From: Rhodospirillales bacterium | GTDB lineage: Bacteria > Pseudomonadota > Alphaproteobacteria > ATCC43930 > CGMCC-115725 | Reading direction: 5' to 3' | Length of the DNA stretch: 7,535 bases | NCBI GenBank assembly: GCA_015654725.1 | Contig: JAATGI010000371.1 | Location: 1-7,535, forward strand | Shown here: positions 1-5,541 of the stretch, piece by piece | Numbering within the stretch: the stretch's first letter is position 1 | Layout: every line of letters begins with the position of its first letter | The notes under the pieces: model-generated | What the model was told of the DNA's origin: nothing | Seen by the model: only the letters and a program-made list of their open reading frames with translations | Databases searched by the model: none | Translations under genes and position numbers: made by a program

Positions 1-101
1 ACGCTTTCCGTTTCCAGGCCCAGCGAATTGAGCTGGCCGGTCAGGATCCGGCGATTCACCTCGGTATCGTCGACGATCAGGGCCTTGAGCCCGGCGAGCA
101 C
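1..101 (-). pseudogene. Receiver (REC) domain of the hybrid kinase, out of frame with the kinase, partial
   Basis: The minus strand reads VLAGLKALIVDDTEVNRRIL and continues QLNSLGLETES up to the window edge. This is the start of a response-regulator receiver domain: beta-1 with the acidic pair DD, then the VNRRIL helix typical of receivers fused to hybrid kinases. It is not in the frame of the kinase domain upstream. One extra C in the C6 run (106-111) would give one continuous kinase-receiver protein. The phospho-acceptor aspartate would lie beyond the window. An alternative is a separate gene starting at the GTG at 99-101, translationally coupled to the kinase, with a weak AAGG about 10 bases upstream. 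I prefer a frameshift (mutation or sequencing error), because receivers rarely begin so close to beta-1 and the linker otherwise looks like that of a fused hybrid kinase. Confidence 0.75.
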
Positions 102-1360
102 CGCCGGGGGGCCTTGGCGATGCGGGGCACCGCGCTGGCCGCCGGCGACAGCGCCACCTCGACCCAGAATTTGCTGCCTGTGCCGAGTTCGCTCTCGACT
201 CCGATTGCCCCACCCATCAACTCCACCAGCTCGCGCGAGATCGCGAGCCCCAGCCCGGTGCCGCCGAAGCGGCGCGTCACGGAACTGTCGGCTTGACTGA
301 ATTTCTGGAACAGCTTGGCGCAGGTCGCCTCGGACATGCCGATGCCGGTGTCGGTGATTTCGAAGCGGATACGCGGGGCGGGATCGTCGAAGCCGGCGCG
401 GACCGGCCAAACCTCGACCGAGATGCCGCCGCGCTCGGTGAATTTGATGGCGTTGCCGAGGAGATTCAGCAGCACCTGGCGCAGCCGCGTCGGGTCGCCG
501 CGCAAGCCGTGACGCAGTTCGGGCGCCACGAAGACGCCGAGCTCGATGTCGCGCTCTCCCGCGCGCCCCGCCAGCAATCCGACCGCGCTTTCCACCAACT
601 CGACGACGTCGAAATCGATCGCTTCCAGCTCGACCTTGCGCGCCTCGAGCTTGGAGATGTCGAGAATGTCGTTGATGACGCCGAGGAGCGCGTCGGCGCT
701 GGCGCGCACCGCCTCGGCATATTCGCGCTGCTCGCTCGACAGCCGCGTGTCCAGCAACAGGCCGATCATGCCGACCACGCCGTTCATGGGTGTGCGGATT
801 TCGTGGCTCATATTGGCGAGGAATTCGGACTTCGCCCGGTTCGCGCGATCGGCCTCGAGCTTGGCGGCGGCCAATTCGGTCTCGCGCCGGCGCTGCTCGG
901 TGATGTCGACATAGATGGTGCTGAACCCGCCGCCGTCATGCACGGCGCGCATGATTTCCAACAACCGGCCGCTCGGATGCGCCCATTCCGTCTTCCGTGC
1001 CGTCGCGGTGCCGATCCGCGCCAGCCATTGGCGCGCCAATTCGTCGGGATCGCCCGATCCGATGTCGCCGCGCTCGGCGCTGTAGCGCACGAATTTCTCC
1101 AGCGGGTCGCCGACCTTCAAGCGGTCGCTCGGCAGGTCGAGGAGCTCGAAAAAGGCCCAGTTGGCCGCCCGCACCGTGAGATCGGGGTCGGTGACGCTGA
1201 TGCCGATCGGCAGATGCTCGATCAATTGCCGGAGCAAATGATAGGATTCCGCTTCGCGCCGTTCCGCGGCGGCGAGCTTTTCCGTCTGTAGCCGAAGCTG
1301 CTCGCGCAGATCCGGTTCCGCCGCCGTCGTCGCCGAACGAAACTCGTCAGGCGTTTCCAT
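77..1360 (-). CDS. PAS-domain hybrid sensor histidine kinase, kinase part (frame breaks before receiver)
   Basis: Predicted soluble two-component sensor kinase that autophosphorylates on histidine and passes the phosphate to a receiver. In the 427-residue frame, a short coiled coil (about 18-45) is followed by a PAS domain (about 43-155, ending in the typical DIT motif). HisKA follows, with the H-box FLANMSHEIRTPMNG (phospho-acceptor His186), then HATPase_c with N-box Asn303, G1 box DTGIG at 337-341, F-box FQKF at 351-354 and G2 box GGTGLGLA from 366. No transmembrane segment or signal peptide is visible, so the sensing is probably cytoplasmic. I chose the ATG at 1360 because AAAGG lies 9 bases upstream; the open frame continues to 1534, but that extension is not kinase-like. 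After the catalytic domain this frame ends at a TGA at 77-79, while receiver sequence continues in another frame. The signal and the partner are unknown. The domain call is very secure. Confidence 0.93.
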   Translation of the reverse strand: METPDEFRSATTAAEPDLREQLRLQTEKLAAAERREAESYHLLRQLIEHLPIGISVTDPDLTVRAANWAFFELLDLPSDRLKVGDPLEKFVRYSAERGDIGSGDPDELARQWLARIGTATARKTEWAHPSGRLLEIMRAVHDGGGFSTIYVDITEQRRRETELAAAKLEADRANRAKSEFLANMSHEIRTPMNGVVGMIGLLLDTRLSSEQREYAEAVRASADALLGVINDILDISKLEARKVELEAIDFDVVELVESAVGLLAGRAGERDIELGVFVAPELRHGLRGDPTRLRQVLLNLLGNAIKFTERGGISVEVWPVRAGFDDPAPRIRFEITDTGIGMSEATCAKLFQKFSQADSSVTRRFGGTGLGLAISRELVELMGGAIGVESELGTGSKFWVEVALSPAASAVPRIAKAPRRCSPGSRP

Positions 1361-1385
1361 CGCACCGAGCCTTTCGCGCGCGCTT

Positions 1386-1438
1386 CGGTAATGGCGCGTT
1401 AACGATAACGGTAACGGCCAAGTGTTAGAAAACGGTAA
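1386..1438. promoter_or_regulatory. Three phased CGGTAA sites including a tandem TAACGR hexamer
   Basis: CGGTAA occurs at 1386-1391, 1409-1414 and 1433-1438, with start-to-start distances of 23 and 24 bases, so all three sit on nearly the same helical face. The middle one is embedded in a tandem hexamer TAACGA-TAACGG-TAACGG at 1400-1417. The block lies just upstream of the histidine kinase start (1360), and its right end overlaps the 3' end of the candidate small ORF. Regular spacing suggests an operator array, possibly for kinase expression, but I recognise no known regulator motif. Chance occurrence in this short stretch cannot be excluded. Confidence 0.35.
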
Positions 1439-1565
1439 AGCTCCCCATTGACGGGTCGGACGTAGGGGGTGAGCGGCGGAGCTGCGCGCCCGTGAGCGAC
1501 GCCCCGACATCGAACGCGAAATCACCGAGGGCAAACGCGCCGCGTGTCATTGACAGGTCCGCCAT
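1425..1565 (-). CDS. Candidate 46-residue small protein, unknown function
   Basis: A short open frame starts at the ATG at 1565 and ends with TAA at 1425. It begins MADLSMTRGAFALGDFAFDV and ends in DPSMGSFTVF. The start has a strong Shine-Dalgarno AGGAG (1573-1577) with a 7-base spacer, the best ribosome binding site in this part of the window. The stop lies 64 bases before the kinase start on the same strand, so the two could be co-transcribed. The protein has no transmembrane segment, no cysteine and no motif that I recognise. The first 25 residues look more protein-like than the Ser/Pro-rich tail, so it could be the truncated 5' end of a former gene. It could also be a chance frame, although the good ribosome binding site argues for translation. 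Confidence 0.35.
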   Translation of the reverse strand: MADLSMTRGAFALGDFAFDVGASLTGAQLRRSPPTSDPSMGSFTVF

Positions 1566-1572
1566 GAGTTCG

Positions 1573-1577
1573 CTCCT
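1573..1577 (-). promoter_or_regulatory. Ribosome binding site for the candidate small ORF
   Basis: AGGAG on the minus strand, 7 bases before the ATG at 1565. It is a near-ideal match and spacing, and is the main reason for calling the short frame. Confidence 0.45.
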
Positions 1578-1581
1578 GTAC

Positions 1582-1618
1582 ACAATTTGTTTGCAGATGA
1601 CGACTATTTGTTTACACT
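1582..1618 (+). promoter_or_regulatory. Putative higBA promoter with operator-like repeats
   Basis: An AT-rich patch in otherwise GC-rich DNA. A possible -35 TTGCAG (1591-1596) and -10 TACACT (1613-1618) are separated by 16 bases. ATTTGTTTGCA (1585-1595) recurs with one mismatch as ATTTGTTTACA (1606-1616), exactly 21 bases apart, so one copy overlaps each promoter element. The left copy overlaps the small palindrome ACAA-T-TTGT (1582-1590). HigA-type antitoxins autoregulate by binding repeats over their own promoter, so these are reasonable operator candidates. The start of transcription would fall close to the GTG at 1625, meaning the toxin stub could have almost no leader. Confidence 0.45.
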
Positions 1619-1624
1619 ACGGCC

Positions 1625-1684
1625 GTGATCGAAAGTTTCCGGCATAAGGGACTAAAGGACCTGTGGGAGACGGGTTATCACTAG
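1625..1684 (+). pseudogene. higB: Internally deleted HigB toxin remnant (19 codons, in frame)
   Basis: The frame from GTG 1625 to TAG 1682-1684 encodes MIESFRHKGLKDLWETGYH (GTG read as Met). The first 17 residues match the conserved N-terminus of HigB toxins of the RelE superfamily, ribosome-dependent mRNA interferases of about 90-95 residues. The last two residues plus stop match the usual HigB C-terminus, which commonly ends in Tyr-His. Roughly 70-75 codons carrying the catalytic core are missing, so no toxin can be made. The stop lies 27 bases before the higA start, the normal gene order for this module. The N-terminal match is strong; the claim that the final Tyr-His is the original C-terminus rests on two residues and is inference. 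The alternative is a disrupted toxin with a chance stop. Confidence 0.75.
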
Positions 1685-1698
1685 TCCGTTTGACGTAT

Positions 1699-1704
1699 GA
1701 GGAG
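1699..1704 (+). promoter_or_regulatory. Ribosome binding site of higA
   Basis: GAGGAG, 7 bases before the ATG at 1712. It fixes the higA start at 1712 rather than the in-frame ATG at 1697, which lies upstream of this site. Confidence 0.7.
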
Positions 1705-1711
1705 ATGGACG

Positions 1712-2032
1712 ATGACCGAGTATCGCGCCAAGCGGCCCTTAAAGCGGCCACCCACGCATCCCGGGGAATTAATGCGGGAAATCTTGGTCGAACATGTGCG
1801 GCTGCCCCTGGCCGAGGCGGCGCGCCGGATGGGCGTGACCCGCACCGCGCTCTATGCCGTGCTCGATGGCCGGCATGGCCTGACCGCCGATATGGCGCTG
1901 CGTTACGGCAAGCTCATCGGCTCGCCGATCGAGACCTACTTGGCGATGCAAACGAATCACGATCTCTGGCGCGCTGGGCAAAAGCTGGCGGCGTCGCTGG
2001 CGAAGATCGCCACCGTCAAGCGCGCCGCGTAA
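1712..2032 (+). CDS. higA: HigA-family antitoxin (XRE helix-turn-helix)
   Basis: A 106-residue DNA-binding antitoxin that normally binds and neutralises HigB and represses the higBA promoter. The family signature PPTHPGE (13-19) precedes a helix-turn-helix at about 33-53 (LAEAARRMGVTRTALYAVLDG), then the conserved MALRYGKLIG segment and a DLWRA tail motif near 84-88. The length is normal for the family (about 95-110), and the frame is undamaged. The start follows a GAGGAG ribosome binding site. The partner toxin immediately upstream survives only as a 19-codon stub, so this is a solitary antitoxin. It may persist as an autorepressor, as protection against a homologous toxin elsewhere, or as a gene not yet decayed. 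Its 3' end lies 3 bases from the convergent bcp stop codon. Confidence 0.9.
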   Translation: MTEYRAKRPLKRPPTHPGELMREILVEHVRLPLAEAARRMGVTRTALYAVLDGRHGLTADMALRYGKLIGSPIETYLAMQTNHDLWRAGQKLAASLAKIATVKRAA

Positions 2033-2035
2033 CGG

Positions 2036-2500
2036 CTATAGCGTCTTCGCCGCCTCGAGCACTTCCTCGGCGTGGCCGGGAATTTTGACCTTGTGCCAGA
2101 CGCCTCGGATCACGCCCTTGCCGTCGATCAGGAAAGTGGCGCGCTCGACGCCCATGAATTTGCGGCCCATGAACGCCTTTTCGACCCAGACGCCATAGGC
2201 CTTGGCGGCGGTGAGTTCCTTGTCCGAGGCCAGGGTGAAGGGCAGATCGTATTTCTTCTTGAACTTATCGTGCGAGGCGACGGTGTCCTTGGAGACGCCG
2301 ATCACCACGGCGTCGGTCTTTTTGAATTTCGGGAAGTCGTCGCGGAAATTACACGCCTCCTTGGTGCAGCCCGGCGTGTCGTCGCGGGGATAGAAATAGA
2401 GCACGACCTTCTTGCCCTTGAGCTTGGACAGCGTGACGTTGCCGTTGGCATCCGTGGGCAAGGTGAAGTCCGGCGCCTTGTCGCCGATTTCAAGGCTCAT
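2036..2500 (-). CDS. bcp: Thioredoxin-dependent thiol peroxidase, BCP/PrxQ-type peroxiredoxin
   Basis: A cytoplasmic peroxiredoxin that reduces hydrogen peroxide and organic hydroperoxides using thioredoxin-supplied electrons. The 154 residues match the usual family length. The N-terminal KAPDFTLP (8-15) is typical of AhpC/TSA folds. The active site PRDDTPGCTKEAC has peroxidatic Cys45 preceded by Thr-Pro-Gly, with Cys50 as the resolving residue (the C-X4-C arrangement of PrxQ/BCP). The VERATFLID stretch at 118-126 includes a conserved arginine (Arg120). I chose the ATG at 2500 because GGAGG (2510-2514) lies 9 bases upstream and the protein then begins MSLEIGDKAPDF; a longer open frame to 2617 is only glnE sequence read out of frame. 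The start overlaps the glnE 3' end by 11 bases, so the two genes are probably translationally coupled. Confidence 0.96.
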   Translation of the reverse strand: MSLEIGDKAPDFTLPTDANGNVTLSKLKGKKVVLYFYPRDDTPGCTKEACNFRDDFPKFKKTDAVVIGVSKDTVASHDKFKKKYDLPFTLASDKELTAAKAYGVWVEKAFMGRKFMGVERATFLIDGKGVIRGVWHKVKIPGHAEEVLEAAKTL

Positions 2501-5471
2501 GATTTTTCCCCTCCGTTTTTTTCGCGGCCGCGGCTGGCGCCACGACGATCGCTTGAAAGCGCGCGAAGGCGCTTTCGGCGGCCTCATCCATATTCCGCTT
2601 GAGCCGGGCGAAGTCAACCGCGCCGGCCGCGCGCGCCATCAGCGCGAGGAAAGCCGGCGCGGCCGCCGTCTCGTCGATCTCTTGTTCGACGGAGGTGAGT
2701 TTCAGCATTTGCTGGACCGCGTGCCACAGCTTTAGAGCGGCGAGCAGCTCACGCGCGGTATCGGCCGCCAGCACGCCCGCCGCTTCCAGCGCCGCGAGCG
2801 CCTCGGCCGTGTTCTCGCGCAACAAATCCGGCCGGCGATGGGCCTCGCGCAGTTGCAGATATTGCGCGATGAACTCGATATCGACCAGCCCGCCGCGGCG
2901 ATGCTTCACGTTCCAGAAGCTCGGATGGCGATGGGTCTCGGCGATCTTGTCGCGCATCTCGGCGGCCTCGCCGGCGAGCAGCACGGGGTCGCGCGCCCGG
3001 GTCAGGGTCGCGCGAACGCAGTCGTTCACCGCCTGGCGCAGACCGCGCGGCCCGGCGACGACGCGCGCGCGGGTCAGCGCCATCTGCTCCCAGGTCCAGG
3101 CCTGCTCGTCATGGTAGCGGCGGAAGGCGGCGAGGCTCGATGCCAGCGGCCCGGCGTTGCCCGAGGGCCTGAGCCGCATATCCACCTCATAGAGATTGCC
3201 CTCGCGCGTGGTCACGGTGAGCGCGGAAATAAGCCGCTGCGACAGGCGCGCGTAATAGCTCGGTACCGACAGCGGCTGCGGCCCGCTCGACGCCTCGACC
3301 CCGTCCGGCGCGTCATAGACGCAAATCAAATCGAGATCGGAGGTGGCCGACATTTCGCGGCCGCCCAGCTTGCCGAGGCCGAGCACGACGATGCCGCCGC
3401 CCGGAACCGTGCCGTGGGCGCGGGCGAAGCCGGCTTCGAGCTTCGGCAGCAGCCCGGCGATGGCGGCTTCGGCGGTGGCGGCGAAGGCGCGGCCGGCCTG
3501 CTCGGCATCGAGCTGGCCGCGCAGCAACGCCACCCCGATGCGGAACTTGCGGTCGCCGACCCAGCGCCGCGCCTTGTCATAGAGCTCCTCTTCGTGCCGC
3601 GCCGCCGCCAGCGTCCGGTCGATATCGGCCAGGAGCGCCGGGCGATCCGCGGGCGGCGGTTCGTCTTCTTGAACCAGGGCCTCGACCAGGATCGGGTATT
3701 GCGCGAGCTGCTCGGCCATGCGCGCGCTGGCGCCCATGATCTCGGCGATGCGGTCGATCAGCCCCGGGTTGCGATAGAACAGCGACAGGAGCTGCACGCC
3801 CGCCGGCAGGCGCGCGAGAAAACGGTCGAACCGCAGCAGCGCGGCGTCGGGCGCGGGCGCGCCGCCGAACGCGCTGAGGAGGCGCGGAATCAATTCGGTC
3901 AACAGCTCGCGGGCGCGCTGGCTTTGGGTGGCGCGATAGCGGCCGTGATGCCAGCCCCGCACCATCGCCGCCACGGCTTTGGGATCGGCGAAGCCCATGC
4001 CGTGCAGGGTCGCGAGCGTGTCGGGATCGTCCTCGGCGCCGGTGAAGACGAGATTGCCCGGTCCGGCGAGGGACGGCGCTTCCTCGAACAGACGCGCGTA
4101 ATAGGTCTCGACCGTGGCGAGGTGCTTCAGCACCGCCGCGGAGAATTCCTCGACATTGCGCTCGCCCATGAAGATCGCGACGCGCCGCAACCCTTCCGCT
4201 TCGGTTGGGAGCGAGTGGGTCTGCGCGTCGTCGATCATCTGCAAACGATGTTCGAGACGGCGCAGATAGCGATAGCACTCGATCAGGTCGCTGGCGGCGT
4301 CATGCGCGATCCGGCCCGACGCCGCCAGCGCCTCGAGCGCGTCGCAGGTGCCGGCGACCCGCAGTTCCGGCATGCGCCCGCCCCAGATCAATTGCTGGGT
4401 CTGGGCGAAGAATTCGATCTCGCGGATGCCGCCGCGCCCGAGCTTGATATTGTGCCCGGCGACCGCGATCTTGCCGCCGCCGCGATGGGCGTTGATCTGG
4501 CGCTTGATCGAATGAATGTCCTGGATCGCCGCGAAATCGAGATGGCGACGCCAGAGATACGGCGTCAGCTCGGCGAGAAATTCGCGGCCGGCGGCGCGGT
4601 CGCCGGCGACCGGCCGGGCCTTGATCAGCGCCGCGCGTTCCCAATTCTGTCCGGCGCTTTCGTAATAGGTGAGGGCGGCGAGGGTGGACATCGCGGCCGG
4701 GGTCGAGCCCGGATCGGGGCGCAGCCGCAGATCGACACGAAAGACATAACCGTCGCCGGTTCGCTCCGACAAAATCCGCACCAGCTCTTGCGCCAGGCGC
4801 GAAAAGAACTGCGACGGGCTGTGGCGGCCGGTATAGCGCGCCTTGTCGGCGTCGTAGAGCAGGATGAGATCGATATCGCTCGAGTAATTGAGCTCGCGGG
4901 CGCCGAGCTTGCCCATGCCCAGGACGAACAGGCCACAATCGCGGTCCGGAAGCGCCGGCTGCGCCAGCTCGATCTCGCGCGCCGCCGCCGCGGTCAGAAG
5001 CAGATGGCGCAGCGCCGCGCCGAGCGCCGCCTCGGCGAAGGCGCTGAGCGCGCCGGTGACGCGTTCGAGCGGCCACCACTCGGCGATGTCGGCGGCCGCG
5101 ATGGTCAGCGCGGCACGCCGCCGCGCGACGCGCAAGACGCGCATGACCGTGTCGCGACTTGGCGGCGCTTCGAACGCGCGATCGAGGCCATGCACGATAT
5201 CGGCGAAGGTCGGGTCCGGGCCGTCGCGCACCAACCGCGCCAGCAGCGCCGGCTCGGCGAGGCAGCATTGGGTCAGGAACGGGCTGTTGCCGAAAATCGC
5301 CACCAGCAGCCGGTGTCCGGCCTCGTCCGCGGCCAGATCCCGCATGATCGTGGCTAATTCGCCTTCCGCGGCGGCACTTTCGGCCCAACGGGAGAAGCCG
5401 AGCGCCGCTTGCGCCGCGTCCGCGGGGGCGGGCAAATTGCGGTAGGCGCCCGGCGGCAGGGGCGACTTCAT
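2490..5471 (-). CDS. glnE: Bifunctional glutamine synthetase adenylyltransferase / adenylyl-removing enzyme
   Basis: GlnE adds AMP to glutamine synthetase to inactivate it when nitrogen is plentiful and removes it when nitrogen is scarce, under control of PII proteins. The 993-residue length fits the family. Two homologous halves are visible. The N-terminal deadenylylase half has GMGKLGARELNYSSDIDL at 185-202 (metal-binding Asp199 and Asp201), VDLRLRP at 246-252 and GRGGIREIEFFAQ near 345-357. The C-terminal adenylyltransferase half has GLGKLGGREMSATSDLDL at 698-715 (Asp712 and Asp714), VDMRLRP at 763-769 and RRGGLVDIEFIAQ near 858-870. Helical PII-responsive and linker regions lie between them. 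I chose the ATG at 5471, giving MKSPLPPGAYRN; its ribosome binding site is only a weak GAGGG. The frame stays open to 5525, so the start is moderately certain. All key residues are present, and the enzyme looks functional. Confidence 0.97.
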   Translation of the reverse strand: MKSPLPPGAYRNLPAPADAAQAALGFSRWAESAAAEGELATIMRDLAADEAGHRLLVAIFGNSPFLTQCCLAEPALLARLVRDGPDPTFADIVHGLDRAFEAPPSRDTVMRVLRVARRRAALTIAAADIAEWWPLERVTGALSAFAEAALGAALRHLLLTAAAAREIELAQPALPDRDCGLFVLGMGKLGARELNYSSDIDLILLYDADKARYTGRHSPSQFFSRLAQELVRILSERTGDGYVFRVDLRLRPDPGSTPAAMSTLAALTYYESAGQNWERAALIKARPVAGDRAAGREFLAELTPYLWRRHLDFAAIQDIHSIKRQINAHRGGGKIAVAGHNIKLGRGGIREIEFFAQTQQLIWGGRMPELRVAGTCDALEALAASGRIAHDAASDLIECYRYLRRLEHRLQMIDDAQTHSLPTEAEGLRRVAIFMGERNVEEFSAAVLKHLATVETYYARLFEEAPSLAGPGNLVFTGAEDDPDTLATLHGMGFADPKAVAAMVRGWHHGRYRATQSQRARELLTELIPRLLSAFGGAPAPDAALLRFDRFLARLPAGVQLLSLFYRNPGLIDRIAEIMGASARMAEQLAQYPILVEALVQEDEPPPADRPALLADIDRTLAAARHEEELYDKARRWVGDRKFRIGVALLRGQLDAEQAGRAFAATAEAAIAGLLPKLEAGFARAHGTVPGGGIVVLGLGKLGGREMSATSDLDLICVYDAPDGVEASSGPQPLSVPSYYARLSQRLISALTVTTREGNLYEVDMRLRPSGNAGPLASSLAAFRRYHDEQAWTWEQMALTRARVVAGPRGLRQAVNDCVRATLTRARDPVLLAGEAAEMRDKIAETHRHPSFWNVKHRRGGLVDIEFIAQYLQLREAHRRPDLLRENTAEALAALEAAGVLAADTARELLAALKLWHAVQQMLKLTSVEQEIDETAAAPAFLALMARAAGAVDFARLKRNMDEAAESAFARFQAIVVAPAAAAKKTEGKNHEP
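2510..2514 (-). promoter_or_regulatory. Ribosome binding site of bcp inside glnE
   Basis: GGAGG on the minus strand, 9 bases before the bcp ATG and located within the last codons of glnE, which supports coupled translation of the pair. Confidence 0.7.
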
Positions 5472-5541
5472 TGTTGACCGGCCCTCGACGTCACGAAGGA
5501 GCGAGGTTGCGCGGCGGCCCGACACAGGTCAAGCTGGCGCG
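5472..5541. promoter_or_regulatory. Divergent intergenic region between glnE and the DUF3971 gene
   Basis: These 70 bases separate the two divergent start codons and must hold or overlap promoters for both, unless the starts lie further in. I see no convincing -35/-10 pair and no clear palindrome. An AAGGAG on the plus strand (near 5493-5498) is too far from the DUF3971 start at 5542 to serve it. Confidence 0.4.

Noticed and set aside
293..1291. Open frame of 332 codons on the plus strand antisense to the histidine kinase
   Set aside because: It is a codon-bias shadow; the minus strand has all kinase boxes in order.
1399..1414. CtrA-type site (TTAA-N7-TTAA)
   Set aside because: Only one TTAA half-site is present; the second half reads GGTA.
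1361..1534. N-terminal extension of the histidine kinase by 58 residues
   Set aside because: The sequence is Arg/Ser-rich without family similarity, covers the regulatory repeats, and has a worse start than the ATG at 1360.
1568..1582. Alphaproteobacterial LexA box (GTTC-N7-GTTC) upstream of higBA
   Set aside because: Only the first GTTC matches; the second half reads TACA.
1998..2012. Hairpin TGGCGA-AGA-TCGCCA near the end of higA as a terminator
   Set aside because: The stem is only 6 base pairs, lies inside coding sequence and has no T-tract on either strand.
1663..2088. Alternative plus-strand frame overlapping the higB stub and higA
   Set aside because: Beyond the first residues it is an out-of-frame reading of higA with no recognisable domain, and it runs on past the higA stop into the bcp 3' end.
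2838..5357. Very long open frame (839 codons) on the plus strand antisense to glnE
   Set aside because: It mirrors glnE codons in high-GC DNA. The translation has low-complexity Arg/Ala/Gly-rich sequence and no domain, whereas the minus strand encodes a textbook GlnE with all motifs.
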